This document shows, piece after piece, positions 52,790-64,000 of a stretch of 64,000 bases of DNA; position 1 is the first letter of the stretch, and each line of letters begins with the position of its first letter. This stretch comes from Bettongia penicillata ogilbyi. Taxonomy: Eukaryota > Chordata > Mammalia > Diprotodontia > Potoroidae. The notes below the pieces were generated by a model. It was not told the DNA's origin. It saw only the letters and a program-made list of their open reading frames with translations, and searched no databases. The position numbers and the translations under genes are program-made. The stretch lies in the NCBI GenBank assembly GCA_023548195.1, contig JAJHZJ010000061.1:5596373-5660372 (forward strand), read 5' to 3'.

Positions 52790-55290
52790 GATTTCCAAAT
52801 ATGCTTGTTCATTTTTAAAAATTAGGTTTCACTTAGCAGATTTCTAACCTTAGCATTTATATACAAAACACTGATAATTATGTGAATATTGAGGGATTGG
52901 TTCAGAATGTGTCCTCCAAAAAAAAATGATAGACAAAGGGCAAAATAACAGTTCAGCTACTGAAACAAAATCTAAACATTATAATGTGCCTGGGCAGAGG
53001 TGATTCATGCTGGGTCCCCCAAATGGAGTCTGGGTGTACCATACAGGGAAATGCTAATGGGGGATTCAAGTTGAAAACTACTTACTTTGGGGAGCTACAC
53101 AAACTTCTATGATAAAGAAAGACAAAGCAGCTCAGATGGACAGCTGAATATCCTGACTTACACCTGGTAGCCTGACTGGGAAAGGGTTAGAAAAGTCTGT
53201 GACTCCTGGATGTGGCTAGCAAGCAAGTGTAAAATATTAAGATTTGGGAATTCCTTTCTGAGTTGGGAGATTGAACCAAGAAAGCTTGAAATAGAGGATT
53301 TAGAGTTGGAAAGAACCTTTGAGATCATGTGATCCAATTGATAAGGAAACCATGAGGAGCTGAGAGTTAAAGCAGGCTAATCAGGGTTCAGGGTCAGACT
53401 TGATTAGTCATTCAGTGAAGGAATATAGACAGAAAAAAGGCAGGCCTCACCAGAGCAGGCAAGCCAAAGAGGGCAGAACCAAGATGAAAATTATTGAGAG
53501 GCTGAGGTCAGAACAACAACCAGGATTACTCCTTGAGGGAATAATTGTACCAATGGAGACTAGAAGTCAACTGCCACATTTTTGCAAATTAGTGTGAGTT
53601 TTCCTGGCTTATCCTATCATGCAACAGCCTGCTCTCACTTTAAAAGACCAACCCATTAGAAGGTGTTAATCCAGTTGGGATAGTGGAGTAACTCCTTTTT
53701 TCCATTTTTTCCAAGGCTATATCAGGAGAAAATGCTAGTATATTGTTGAAGAGAATGAGAGACTTCAACTGAGCGTAAAATTCCTTAAATCTCTTGATTT
53801 ATGGCTGTCTAAAGTACCTAGGATTGGAGCCAAGGTCCCTGCAATGGGATTTTTTGCCTAAGCCTTTGATGATCTTTCATGTGCATTTTCTTCAAATCCA
53901 ACAAAGGGAAAGAATTTTTTTGTCAAGTATAATAAGAACATAAAATAGCCATTCTGAGGCAGGCCAGTTATCCATTCAGTAGAATATTGTCAGACTGTAA
54001 GTAAGAGTATTGATGCTTTATGATGCTATGATCAAAGGTTAGAGATATCTACGTGGCCAGGAATCACTTTTTTCTCATCTTCAACACTATTATAATGCTT
54101 TTGGGAACAAAATTAAAAGATAGCTTTATTGTCTGAATGAGAGATATTTTGTCTGAATATATGGAGGACATTAAAGAGAAATTATAGAAGGGAGGAAATC
54201 TAAAGAACTGGGGGTGAGAGGTAATATCCCTATACATCCAAGGTGACATTGCCAAAGAGATTTTTGACTGGGCATTCAATGACCCAAGCACTAAGACAGA
54301 TGATAGATTTTTGAGGAAGAAAGAGAACAATCCTTGGGACCAGATATTCTTAGCATACTCAAGCCTGGTAGCCACTAGGGTGATGGCAGTGGTTAGTATA
54401 ATTAGCAAAGTGGCTATGCCATTTACTTCTCTTCCCTGAATATCTCATTGACCTTGGAAGGAAAGAGCAAACCTCTGAAGGTTAGTGGCCACCAGGTAAT
54501 TCCTGAGAATAAAAATAATTTAAAAAAAAAAAGGAGGGAAGAGAAGCACACTGAAAAACATGTACAGCAGGCCCTTTATTCAGTGGGTTGCTAACTACTC
54601 ATTTGTTAGCCAGTATTATCTGGTTCTTATATAATTTGGGGATTTGTTGACTGATTTCACTCTATCTTCATTCTTCATGACTTCAGTTCTATCCCTTCTT
54701 GGCCTATATGTTTCCAAATGAGTATCTTAACCTTTGTTTATCTTCATACAAAAATCCTTTCATATTCATTATTGTATTTGCCTATGTTGGGACATTTTCT
54801 TTTTTTTAGCCATTTCTTTATTCTTTACGGAGCACAAGTGGTAGAGTATGATAGTGGAGTGGAAAACCAGAAGACCCATATTCAAATCTCATTTCAGACA
54901 CTTTCTGTGTGAGCCTGGGCAAGTCATTTAAACTTTCTGGGCCATGGTTTCCCTAAATATAAAATTAGGGTAAACTCTAGGACCTCTAAGGTCCCTTTCC
55001 AGCTCTAAATTCATTATCCAAGTGTTTACACTAAATTATCTTCCCAAAAGATTGTTTTAAGCCTGTCATCCCCCTAACTTCAAAATGCCCCCCAAATGAA
55101 TTTAATTCACTTAATTTTAAAACAATTAGCACAGTACTGAATCTTTTAAGTCATAGTGGAACACATCTTCATCATCATTCAGTTACCTAAAAGATGCTGT
55201 GTAGAGTATAAGACCTCCTTGTACATATAACTTATTGACTATAAATTTTTAAAATGATTTGGTGGAGAAAACTTGCATCTTAAATGGTCG
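52790..55290. other. Segment Z, single-copy spacer between duplicated blocks
   Basis: 2501 bp found once in the window, between Y and Y'. I see a degraded reverse SINE at 53285-53345 and a SINE at 54835-55020; the rest is unassigned. A minus-strand 114-codon frame (54064-54408) has hydrophobic stretches but no recognisable domain, and I do not call it a gene. Its right end ('taaatggtcg') meets Y' at 55291 with no N gap. Confidence 0.8.
54835..55020 (+). mobile_element. SINE with CR1/L3-like tail
   Basis: 'atgatagtggagtggaaaac', 'gtgtgagcctgggcaagtca', 'taggacctctaaggtccctt', 'tccagctctaaattcattat'. Confidence 0.75.
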
Positions 55291-56144
55291 TTCTAAATGA
55301 CTCTACGCATGTCATTGAGAGTCTACTTGGACATTCACTGGCACTAGTCTTCCAATGAGTGGGTTTTTCATGTGGGCCATAAGATATAAAGAGGTAAATA
55401 TGATTATTTCAAATTTCTTTTGGGGGGGGGTGAGGTGGGGAAAAGATAGTGTTGAGAGTGTTTAGGGATTTGGTAGAAGTTTAAACTTTCCAGAAGCATG
55501 CTAGTCTAAATAAAATCATACTCTCTGGGAATGTTTCTCTTTCAGCAGACACAGCTTTGAGATGTGCTCTTCCATGGTGGGAAATTAGACCTGTATGCTT
55601 GGTGAAACCAAGGTGGAAACCCACCAGTAAGTAGAAGCTATCAATTCATTTATACCCTAAGGTGCAATTTCATGCTTTAAGTTTACGTTTTTAAAATTTA
55701 GGTTCAACTCTTGCTGTAATTCTTTCCTCAGAAGGTGCATTATAATGTTCTATTTAGAGGACCATTCTCTCCTCTTAGCCATTACAAGCTAATTTAACTA
55801 CTTTCAGACCCTTCTGAGTGTGTGATTTTACGTAGGAGGCTGGAAAAACACTCAAAAATCAACATCAAAATACATCTGCACTAGATATTTAAGAATTTAC
55901 TGAAAAATAAGAAGTTTCAAGGGGGAAAAGACACCTGGTTAGTCCCTATAGGGTTGTTCCCAAAACTTATTTGTAGCAGGATAGGGACAAGATTAGTGGT
56001 ATAAATATGTTTAAATGTTGATATGAGGGAAGAATTATACAAAAGTTGTAATGGAAGAAATGCCATTGGGCATCTCAGGGTGAATCTTATAGGATGGATG
56101 ACTGGGCCTTACAGGGCTTTATCTGGACGCCGAGATGATTCAGG

Positions 56145-56158
56145 CCAGCAGAGGGCAG
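56145..56158 (+). promoter_or_regulatory. CTCF core motif match (copy 2)
   Basis: Identical to the motif at 47943-47956, in the same orientation, 8202 bases away. Confidence 0.6.
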
Positions 56159-59098
56159 CAGCAGCCTGGACACAAGACTGAGGAATGGAAACACTCCCCA
56201 AGGAGAAGGGTTAAAAAGAAGTCCAAGGGGAGATGTCATAATAGAGGGAGTAGGGAAGAGGAATATTCAACAATGACAGGCAACTCCCAAGGAATCAGGC
56301 CAAGAACCACGCCAAACAGAATGCAGTGGGGTAAGGAAGTGGTATGTGGTCCAGAAAATCAAGAGATTCAAGTCAAAAGTCAACATGAACCAGAGAAGGG
56401 GAGAGGAACAGAGTAACCGCCCAGCTCTGGATAGCTCTTGTGTACATATGGAGTCCTTCTGACCTGCTGCTGCCTATCTTGAAGACCCCCAAATGGTGAT
56501 GTGCACAGAACCACCAGAGCCCCTGGACAAGTTACAGGCGCAAGAGCATCAACACCTAGGGTTGGGCCAGATGATGATGGTGCAGGGACTTCTGGAAAGA
56601 GAGTGAAATTCTGAGAGAGAGAGTGGAGGTATTCAGGGACCTGTTCAAGACTGAAGGCCAGATTCAAGAGAGCTTAGCAGGTACAGCATCACCAGAACAG
56701 TCATGGAATTTCTGTGAGCAAAATCCAGGGGATTGAAATAGCTGAGAAAAAGATACTAATCCTCCAGGAACCAAGAAAGTGAATTCAGCAACTTTAAGGA
56801 CCAGGTGGGAGAGGGTGGAGGTAGGGGAAGAGGCTGATTAGAAGAGTGACAAAATGGGAGTATCTTTAAGAGACTTTCATACTTTTAACATAAATTAGCC
56901 TCATTAAGTATGAGGTCCCTTAGAATCTTAGGCAATTAGAGTTGCCAGGGACCTGAAAGGTCATCTAGCACAATTTTTGTTTGTTTGTTTGTGTTATAAG
57001 TAAGGAACCCAAGACACAGTTAAATGGCTTACTTGACAACCCCCATTCCAATCCAATAGATATTTATTAAGTGCCTGTGACATTCCAAGCACGTACTAAG
57101 CACTGGAGATGCAATTAAATAAAAAGACAGCTCCTTCCCTCAGGGGCATCTTGTTCAGTGGAACTGAAACCAGGCAAGGCAACAGATACAAAGTAGAATG
57201 ATCTGAGAGTTCAAGTTGGGCTTAGCTGATACATGTACAAACCAGTAGATTGAGCGCTATGCCTGGAGTCAGGAAGACTCATCTTCCTGAATTCAAATCC
57301 GGCCTCAGACATTTACTAGTAGTGTGACAGTGAGCAAGTCACTTAACTTTGCCTCAGTTTCTTCATCTGTAAAATGTGCTGGAAAAGAAAATGGCAAATC
57401 ACTCCAAATGGAATCACAGAGTCAGACACAGCTGAAAAACTACTGAAACTGAACTTTCAACTGCAAATTCGACGCTCTTTAAACTATACCACACTGCCTC
57501 TAACTGACCTGTAGTTTGTAACCTGAGAGTTCTTCCATTGTAGATAAGAAATTAAAGTTGAACTGCAACATGGCTTATGTTCATATGTGATTATCAGGAG
57601 ATGTACAAGACTGGATACATTGTTGTACAAAGGATGATCTACAAGGAATGGAGTGGAGTGGAGCAATAACCTCTAAAATCCCTTCGAACACAATATTCTA
57701 TGAAAGACAGAGAGGTTGTGTGGTTGAGGGGAAAGAAATTCCCCAATTATCCTCTGGGTGATGAATGCCAGCTTAAAATTATCCAGGGAAAAAAAACAGT
57801 TCCATTTAGGGCTGTGTTGGGCACTCTAACATCTTTGGTATCTGACTTTCTGTTTGGCTGCCACATTCAGTTTGTGCTCCACTAGGACCCCCAGATTTTT
57901 CTTCTTCTGTTCTTATACACTGTCTATTGTTTCCTGTTTTGTATTCCATAAATTATATATATAATTACAGTATTAGATCTCGAAGCTTTGATGTGCAAAA
58001 GTAGGAATTCGAGATACAAAAACAATGAAACAGTCCTTACCCTCAAGGCGCTCACATTTTACCAAAATCATCTGGAAACTATCTCATTCTACCCCTTCAT
58101 TTTACAGATGAGGAAGCTGCAAAGAAGTTGCACCATTTATCCAAGGTCACATCTTGTTTGTCCTTTATTGTCACATAGTTCCTGCATGGAAGACCTGGGC
58201 CCAGGAACCAAATATTCTGAATCCTAATCTATGGCTCTATAGTCTAAGCCATGTTTTCCTCTCAAATGTATTACAATCTAAGCCTTATTCTTATGGAATT
58301 CCATCCTGTTGGTTCTTGCTAACACATTCAAGAGGTCCATCTTATTTTGAATTCTCGTCTGGCACTCTAAAATGCTAATTACTCTAGTGCAGAGGGAATC
58401 TAGTTCAACAGTAAATCAGCTGGGTTTCTAGACTCTATTTTCTTTTAGAGATCAAAGAAGTACTAAATTTACATAGCAATAAAGAGATTAAACCTACAAA
58501 AGTCCTAATGTTACCTCTTCTGGTGAACTAAGCTCTGATGCGTTATTTCTGTCCTAGAAAATTCAAGGACTTAAAAGCAAGTTTTAGAAGGTCTCAACAT
58601 TATTATTAGTGATAAAGACTACCCAAAGCACTTTTATACCAAGACTTTAGTATTGTTTTATAAGAAATATGCATTCTTCAAAATGGTAGCTTTAATTCTC
58701 TAGATCAACAGATTAAGAAGCCACCAATGTTTACTGAATATTGATAACGTTAGTCATAGGCTTTTTTTTCTGACAAACAACACATTAGAATCCATATGTT
58801 ATGAAGATGATAAATTCTGAATTTCTAAGGATACAACCCTTGTCAAACATAATACTATATTTGAGATAAAATCTTCCACACTTTGCCTCTATTTCTTTCT
58901 CTATAAAATGAGTAGTAGATGATCTCTAACTTCTGATTACAGCTCTCATTCTGTAAGCCTACAAATGATTGATGTACCTAGTTGTAATGGCCTTGATTAA
59001 ATGAGACTTTCTGAACAAGCTTCAAAATATTTATCTGATCTAACTTTCAAATTAGAAATTATTTGAAGAACACTTCATTCTAAAATACAATTTTAATG

Positions 59099-60384
59099 AC
59101 ATTGCTCTCTCTCGGTTCTCTTCCTAGCTGTTTGACTGCTCTTTCTCAGTCTCCTTTTCTGGATCTTCATCCAGGTCACACTCACTAACAGTGGATGACC
59201 CAAGGGTTCTGTTGTGGACTTTTCTTGTCTTCTCTTTTCTTTTTTCTCTTCTCTTCTTCTCTCTACCCTCACTTTCCCTCCCCTCCTCCTATACTATTTC
59301 ACTTGATGATCTCTTCAGTTCCATGGATTCAATTACAGATCTTTCTGTCAGCCTTAGCTTCTCTCATGACTTCTAGTCTCATATTGCCATCTATTAGACA
59401 TCTCAAACAGGTTGTCCTGTAGACATCTTAAACTCAACATGTCCAAAGCTTAAACTCATTGTCGTCCCCCCTCAAATTCTACCCTCTGTATAATTTTCTC
59501 ATTACTATCAATGAGCACCATCATCTTCCCCATCACCCAGACTCACCATCAAGGTGTCCTCCTTGACTCCTCGTTCTCTCTCACCTCTTATATCCAAACA
59601 GTTGTCAAGTCCTGTAGCTTTTACCTTTGTAACATCTCTCATATAAGCCCTCTTCTCTCCTCTGACACTGCCACTAGTCTGGTACAGACCCTAATCATCC
59701 CATACTGGGATTATTGCAAAAGTTTTCTGCTTGTCTTCCCGCCTTAAGTCTCTCCCCATTCAAGTCCTTCCTCCACTTATCTGTCAAAATGATCTTCCTT
59801 AAGCACAGGTCTGACCACATAGTCATAGCCTTTCTCCCCTTCCCCAAATCCACCCCCATCACATCCAGTATCTCCCTGTTACCTCCAGGATCAAGCACAA
59901 AATCTTCTATTTGGTGTCTATAGTCCTTTATAACCTGATCTCTCCTGGCCTTTCTAGTCTTCTTACTTCTTACTCCTTTTCCCTCTCTGTCCACCTGGTA
60001 CTCAGCAATCAGTGATAATGGCCTCCTTGTTATTCCTTAAGAAGATATTCTATTTCCCTATTCCTGGCATTTTCATTGGCCATCTCCCATGGTTGGAACT
60101 CTTTTCCTCCTCATCTCTACCTCTGAACTTCCTTGGCTTCCATTAAGTCTTAGGAAATATTCTACCATCTGCAAGAAACACTTCCCAATCCTGTTTAATC
60201 TTGCTATCTTCTCTCCATTGATCATCCCTCTATATATCTTACTTGTACATACTTGTTTCCCTATTTCCTCTGTATTAGACTTTGACCTCCTTGAGAGGAG
60301 AGGCTATTTTTTTGCCCTTTTTTATATTCCCCAGTGCTTTGCACACAGTAGGTGTTTAATAATTGCTTGTTAACTGATTGAGTA
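59099..60384 (+). mobile_element. L2 LINE, ORF2 3' part with tail (copy 2)
   Basis: Duplicate of 50900-52185, differing by a handful of substitutions (for example tgacggctc/tgactgctc and cttcctgcc/cttcccgcc). Confidence 0.9.
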
Positions 60385-60988
60385 AGCTTATCTTATTTTT
60401 TAAAAATTACTAAATTTGGAATCAGAAGATCCAGTTCAAAGTACTAGATTTCCTTTTAGCTCCTTATGCAAAAAACTTAATCTCTATTAGTTTCAACTTC
60501 CTTACCTACGAAAAATGGATAATATCTATACTGCCTATATACAACAAGATTGGTGTGAAGGTCAAAATAAAGAACAGGTATAAAGGGCCATGTAAATATT
60601 AGGTATTATTATTGTACTAGTGTTCCAGTCTGTAACACTCCAGGGGGACTGTTACAAGGATGTCCAAGGGACTGACTGACCAACTTTGGCCCTAGATAAC
60701 TTTGGTCTTTCCAGACCTTGATGCTACTGAATGTATTGATTAAAATGAGTGAGCCATTACCTGGTGCTTGAAAGTCTTTGACCATAGAAAGAATCTCAGT
60801 GTAATGTGACAGTGAGATTTGCATCTGAGTAAAGAAAGAAACCAAAACAAACATAATAATACAATTGACGATTTGTCATCATATGAACCAATTAATATTA
60901 GTCAGGACCCCTTGGGATTTTGGCTCTGTAATTAGGTTCTGACAGTTACATGTAAATATAGTTAAGTACAAATAAAATGTCATCTCTT

Positions 60989-63489
60989 AAATCACATTCT
61001 GATTTGCAGCATTCACCAGTTTCTGAGGTGTGAGTTCACATTCTACAAATTTAGCAATTGGTTTTTTGCAAAGTGGTTCAGCTAGCTCCATGATTGTAAA
61101 GAAAGAAATGACAGAGAGAGAAAGAGAGACAGAGACAGAGAGACAGAGACAAAGACAAGACAGAGAGACAGAGACAGAGACAGAGAGAGACAGAGAGACA
61201 GAGACAGAGAGACAGAGAGACAGAGAAATCAATCAGGAGGCAATTGCAGTAGTCCATAGGTAATGAAGTCCCGAACACAGGTAAAGAAATGTGGGTGGAG
61301 AGAAAAGGGAAGATATGAGAGAGTTTGTGGAAATAAAATAGACAATACTTTGCAATTGACTGGATATGGGGGCTGAGAGGGGTGAAGAGTCAAAATGTAT
61401 CTAAAGAATTGTGAACTTGGGGGTTGTGCCTTTGACAAAGAAGGCAGTTAGGAAGTGGAATGAGCTTTTGGGGGTGGTGAGGAAAGGAATGAGTGTTTTC
61501 TCTGCCTCTTAAAATCCCTGGCTTCCTTCTAGACTCAGCTTCAGCACCATCTTCTGTTGGAGAGCTCTCCTGGTCCCATAGCCGCTAGTGCCTTCCTTTC
61601 CCTTCTGAGTTACCTTAGGAAAATATCACTATTAATACTGTACTCTATATTTAGACACAAGCTTACCATAAACAGCTTTGTTTAATTTATCATTAATCAA
61701 ATAACCAAACCATATCTAGTTTGGAAAGAGAGGAGTGTTCAAACTATAGGTTCCCCCATGACCTCCAACATGCCTGTCTACCCCAAGAGAATTTCATTAT
61801 ATAATTTCACATAATATTTATAGAAATTTTGAACAAATAAAAGATATCTTAAAATATAGCATGGGTTAGCATTCCTAATCATTGGGTAACCATGTAGGAA
61901 GGCCACATATGTGATGAGGGCAGACCTCCCACATCTAACATGAGCCTGTGTCTCAAAGGGAGGCAGAATGGACATCTCTAGCCTCTTCTCTCTACCCCTC
62001 CCCCCTTCTCTAGAGGAGATTTGATTCCCTACCAGGAGGGGAAAAAGGAGGGAAGGGGGCCAGAGGCTGCCACTCTGTTCTTCTCCAAATACAAGGGTAC
62101 TGGGGTAGAATTATCTGCTCCTTTAAGTTTTATTAGTCTAGGGGGTGGTGATCTGGTTCCAGCTAACTTCTCACTACTTCCTTATTGGGGGAGGAGGACC
62201 CCAAGCTTTACATCTATAAAGGAGTTATTTCTGTGACTCCATTCCCTTCAAATACCAGTTCCACATAACACTTAGCCAAGAAACTTATTTATTCAAATCA
62301 GTAGCAAAACAGAAATCAGAATGTATACATAGGCAAATATGTACCATGCAATACTGAGAGAAGGAGCCCTCGCATCAGGAGCAAGGTAACTCAGCTCAAC
62401 CAAGAGAGAGAGAAAGTTCTGGATCTCACCCAAGGGAAAGTTCCCTGATGTCTCTAGAGTAACAATCTGGGAATAGGGATGTGATGGAGACTGTCAGCTC
62501 CTCTCATGTCTTCCCACAGCCTTTTCCTTCAGCAAAATAAATTAACATCATCCATCTTCTCTCTTAAAACTAGAAACCAGAAGAAATTTAAAACTTGAAG
62601 AAGACTGGAAGAAAATTGAAGAGCTTCACCCCACCCCACTCCCACCACCCCTCTCACAGGGCAGCATACTCATCTTCCCCAATAAGGAGAGTCTCATACT
62701 AATGGATGTTGGGAGTTGGGGTACACATTTCTCTATCCCTTTCTTCCACTCTCCTAGAGGAATAAATGGGGAGAATCCAAATTGAATAAGAGGCTATCTA
62801 CTACTTCTAGTTCTGCATTATTCTATTCCCTTTTTAATGTGACAACCAATGTCACACAAATATGGCAACTATATTCCCAATCCCTTCCCCACCAAGTCAT
62901 TTCTTCTCCAAACTAAACACTGCAAGTTACTACAATGTTATGTTCATGTGGCATTGTTATGACATCCCTTACCATCCCTCTGAACATGCTCTGATTTGTT
63001 AATGTCTCTTCCAAAACATGGCCTGGTATACAATATTCCAGCTACTATCTGGAAAAGGCAAAGTAGTAGAACTTCAAATGATATAGCCTAAAATGCCACT
63101 CTTTTTTAGGCTACCTTGTCACACTGTTGATAATTTGAATTTGAATATACTCAAATTTCCAGATCTTTTCCATATGAATGGTTTGTCTAGTTACATCTCT
63201 TCATCCTGCACTTTGGTATTTTGGTCATAAATGCAGAATGCCACATTTATCCCTACTATATATCGTAAATATTCTATGATTTAGCCTAGCAGTTAAATCT
63301 GGTGAGAGTTTTGGGGTTCCTAATTCTGTCAGTTCAATACTCTGTCTTTTTTTGAGTGATATATAAATTTGACACCAGTATCATTTACTAGTACTTTCTA
63401 TTGGCAACATAGTTTAGCAAGGCAGTCATCACTGGTATCATTAAAAGTTCTTTCAAAGTGTCTTGCCACTTTAGTGAATTTTGAATGGT
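60989..63489. repeat. Segmental duplication, segment X' (copy 2)
   Basis: 2501 bp, matching X. Relative to X it has a cluster of five one-base deletions in 61320-61600, all but one clearly in homopolymer runs, plus later single-base changes (for example an added G near 62145). It contains the second copies of the GAGACA repeat, L2-like and CR1/L3 pieces. It joins Y'' at 63490. Confidence 0.95.
61110..61226. repeat. GAGACA/GACAGA microsatellite (copy 2)
   Basis: Same tract as 44705-44822 with a different internal order of gaga and gacaga units, showing repeat slippage or gene conversion since duplication. Confidence 0.95.
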
Positions 63490-64000
63490 TTCTAAATGAC
63501 TCTACGCATGTCATTGAGAGTCTACTTGGACATTCACTGGCACTAGTCTTCCAATGAGTGGGTTTTTCATGTGGGCCATAAGATATAAAGAGGTAAATAT
63601 GATTATTTCAAATTTCTTTTGGGGGGGGGGTGAGGTGGGGAAAAGATAGTGTTGAGAGTGTTTAGGGATTTGGTAGAAGTTTAAACTTTCCAGAAGCATG
63701 CTAGTCTAAATAAAATCATACTCTCTGGGAATGTTTCTCTTTCAGCAGACACAGCTTTGAGATGTGCTCTTCCATGGTGGGAAATTAGACCTGTATGCTT
63801 GGTGAAACCAAGGTGGAAACCCACCAGTAAGTAGAAGCTATCAATTCATTTATACCCTAAGGTGCAATTTCATGCTTTAAGTTTACGTTTTTAAAATTTA
63901 GGTTCAACTCTTGCTGTAATTCTTTCCTCAGAAGGTGCATTATAATGTTCTATTTAGAGGACCATTCTCTCCTCTTAGCCATTACAAGCTAATTTAACTA
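63490..64000. repeat. Segmental duplication, segment Y'' (copy 3, cut by window end)
   Basis: The first 511 bases of a third Y copy, almost identical to 47089 onward and 55291 onward. The G run after 'aatttctttt' is 10 long here against 9 in the other two copies. The array continues beyond the window. Confidence 0.97.

Larger units (their letters stand above)
55291..60988. repeat. Segmental duplication, segment Y' (copy 2)
   Basis: Aligned to Y with an offset of 8202 at its start and 8199 at its end. It is followed directly by X' at 60989: at this join 'gtcatctctt' from the end of Y meets 'aaatcacattctg' from the start of X with no shared bases. All repeats and the CTCF-like site of Y are copied. 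Confidence 0.97.

Noticed and set aside
54064..54408. 114-codon minus-strand frame with hydrophobic segments in Z
   Set aside because: No recognised family, AT-rich composition, and no promoter or splice evidence.
44585..64000. Simple allelic (haplotype) false duplication
   Set aside because: The direct Y'-to-X' join without a gap needs a real tandem junction or a specific misjoin; a plain repeated haplotype contig would not give the order X-Y-Z-Y'-X'-Y''. It is not excluded fully, so it is kept as a check in the findings.

Overview
This window reads as intergenic DNA from a marsupial nuclear genome. It is AT-rich and poor in CpG. It is dense with tRNA-derived CORE-SINEs (MAR1-like, THER1/MIR-like and a second type with its own 3' tail), L2 and CR1/L3 LINE remnants, a BovB/RTE fragment, a marsupial-style L1 3' end and two 'half-L1' (HAL1-type) elements. 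This repeat mix points to a metatherian; I cannot tell an American opossum from an Australian species by eye. I found no convincing protein-coding exon, tRNA, rRNA or other functional RNA gene. The longer open frames are retroelement relics, shadows of simple repeats, or chance frames.

Layout. 0.5-1.4 kb: BovB/RTE reverse-transcriptase relic abutting a MAR1-type SINE. 1.4-20 kb: a patchwork of SINEs, L2 tails and simple repeats, including an AGT/AGC trinucleotide tract and a long TC tract. 20-30 kb: an old repeat split by a palindromic hAT-like MITE, then long stretches with few recognisable repeats, some with retained CpGs that may be conserved non-coding elements. 30-36.5 kb: a solo class II-like LTR (TG...CA, 6-bp target duplication), a minus-strand HAL1-type element, and a solo LTR with a 5-bp duplication inside a SINE. 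37.6-42.7 kb: one CR1/L3 LINE on the minus strand, broken by three later insertions: a complete 2.9-kb HAL1-type element with a 14-bp target duplication, a short retroelement, and a third solo LTR with a 5-bp duplication. 42.9-44.5 kb: L1 3' end on the minus strand.

44.6-64.0 kb is the most striking part: a recent, nearly identical segmental duplication. With X = 44585-47088, Y = 47089-52789 and Z = 52790-55290, the order is X-Y-Z-Y'-X'-Y'' (Y'' runs off the window end). Y and Y' differ by roughly a dozen substitutions and a few short indels in 5.7 kb. The order cannot come from one simple tandem duplication; it needs at least two events, or an assembly mosaic. Y carries a strong match to the CTCF core motif, so the duplication also copies a candidate insulator site.

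Limits: repeat family names come from recognising sequence patterns, with no library search. SINE and LINE boundaries are approximate. The LTR, HAL1 and duplication boundaries were read at base level.
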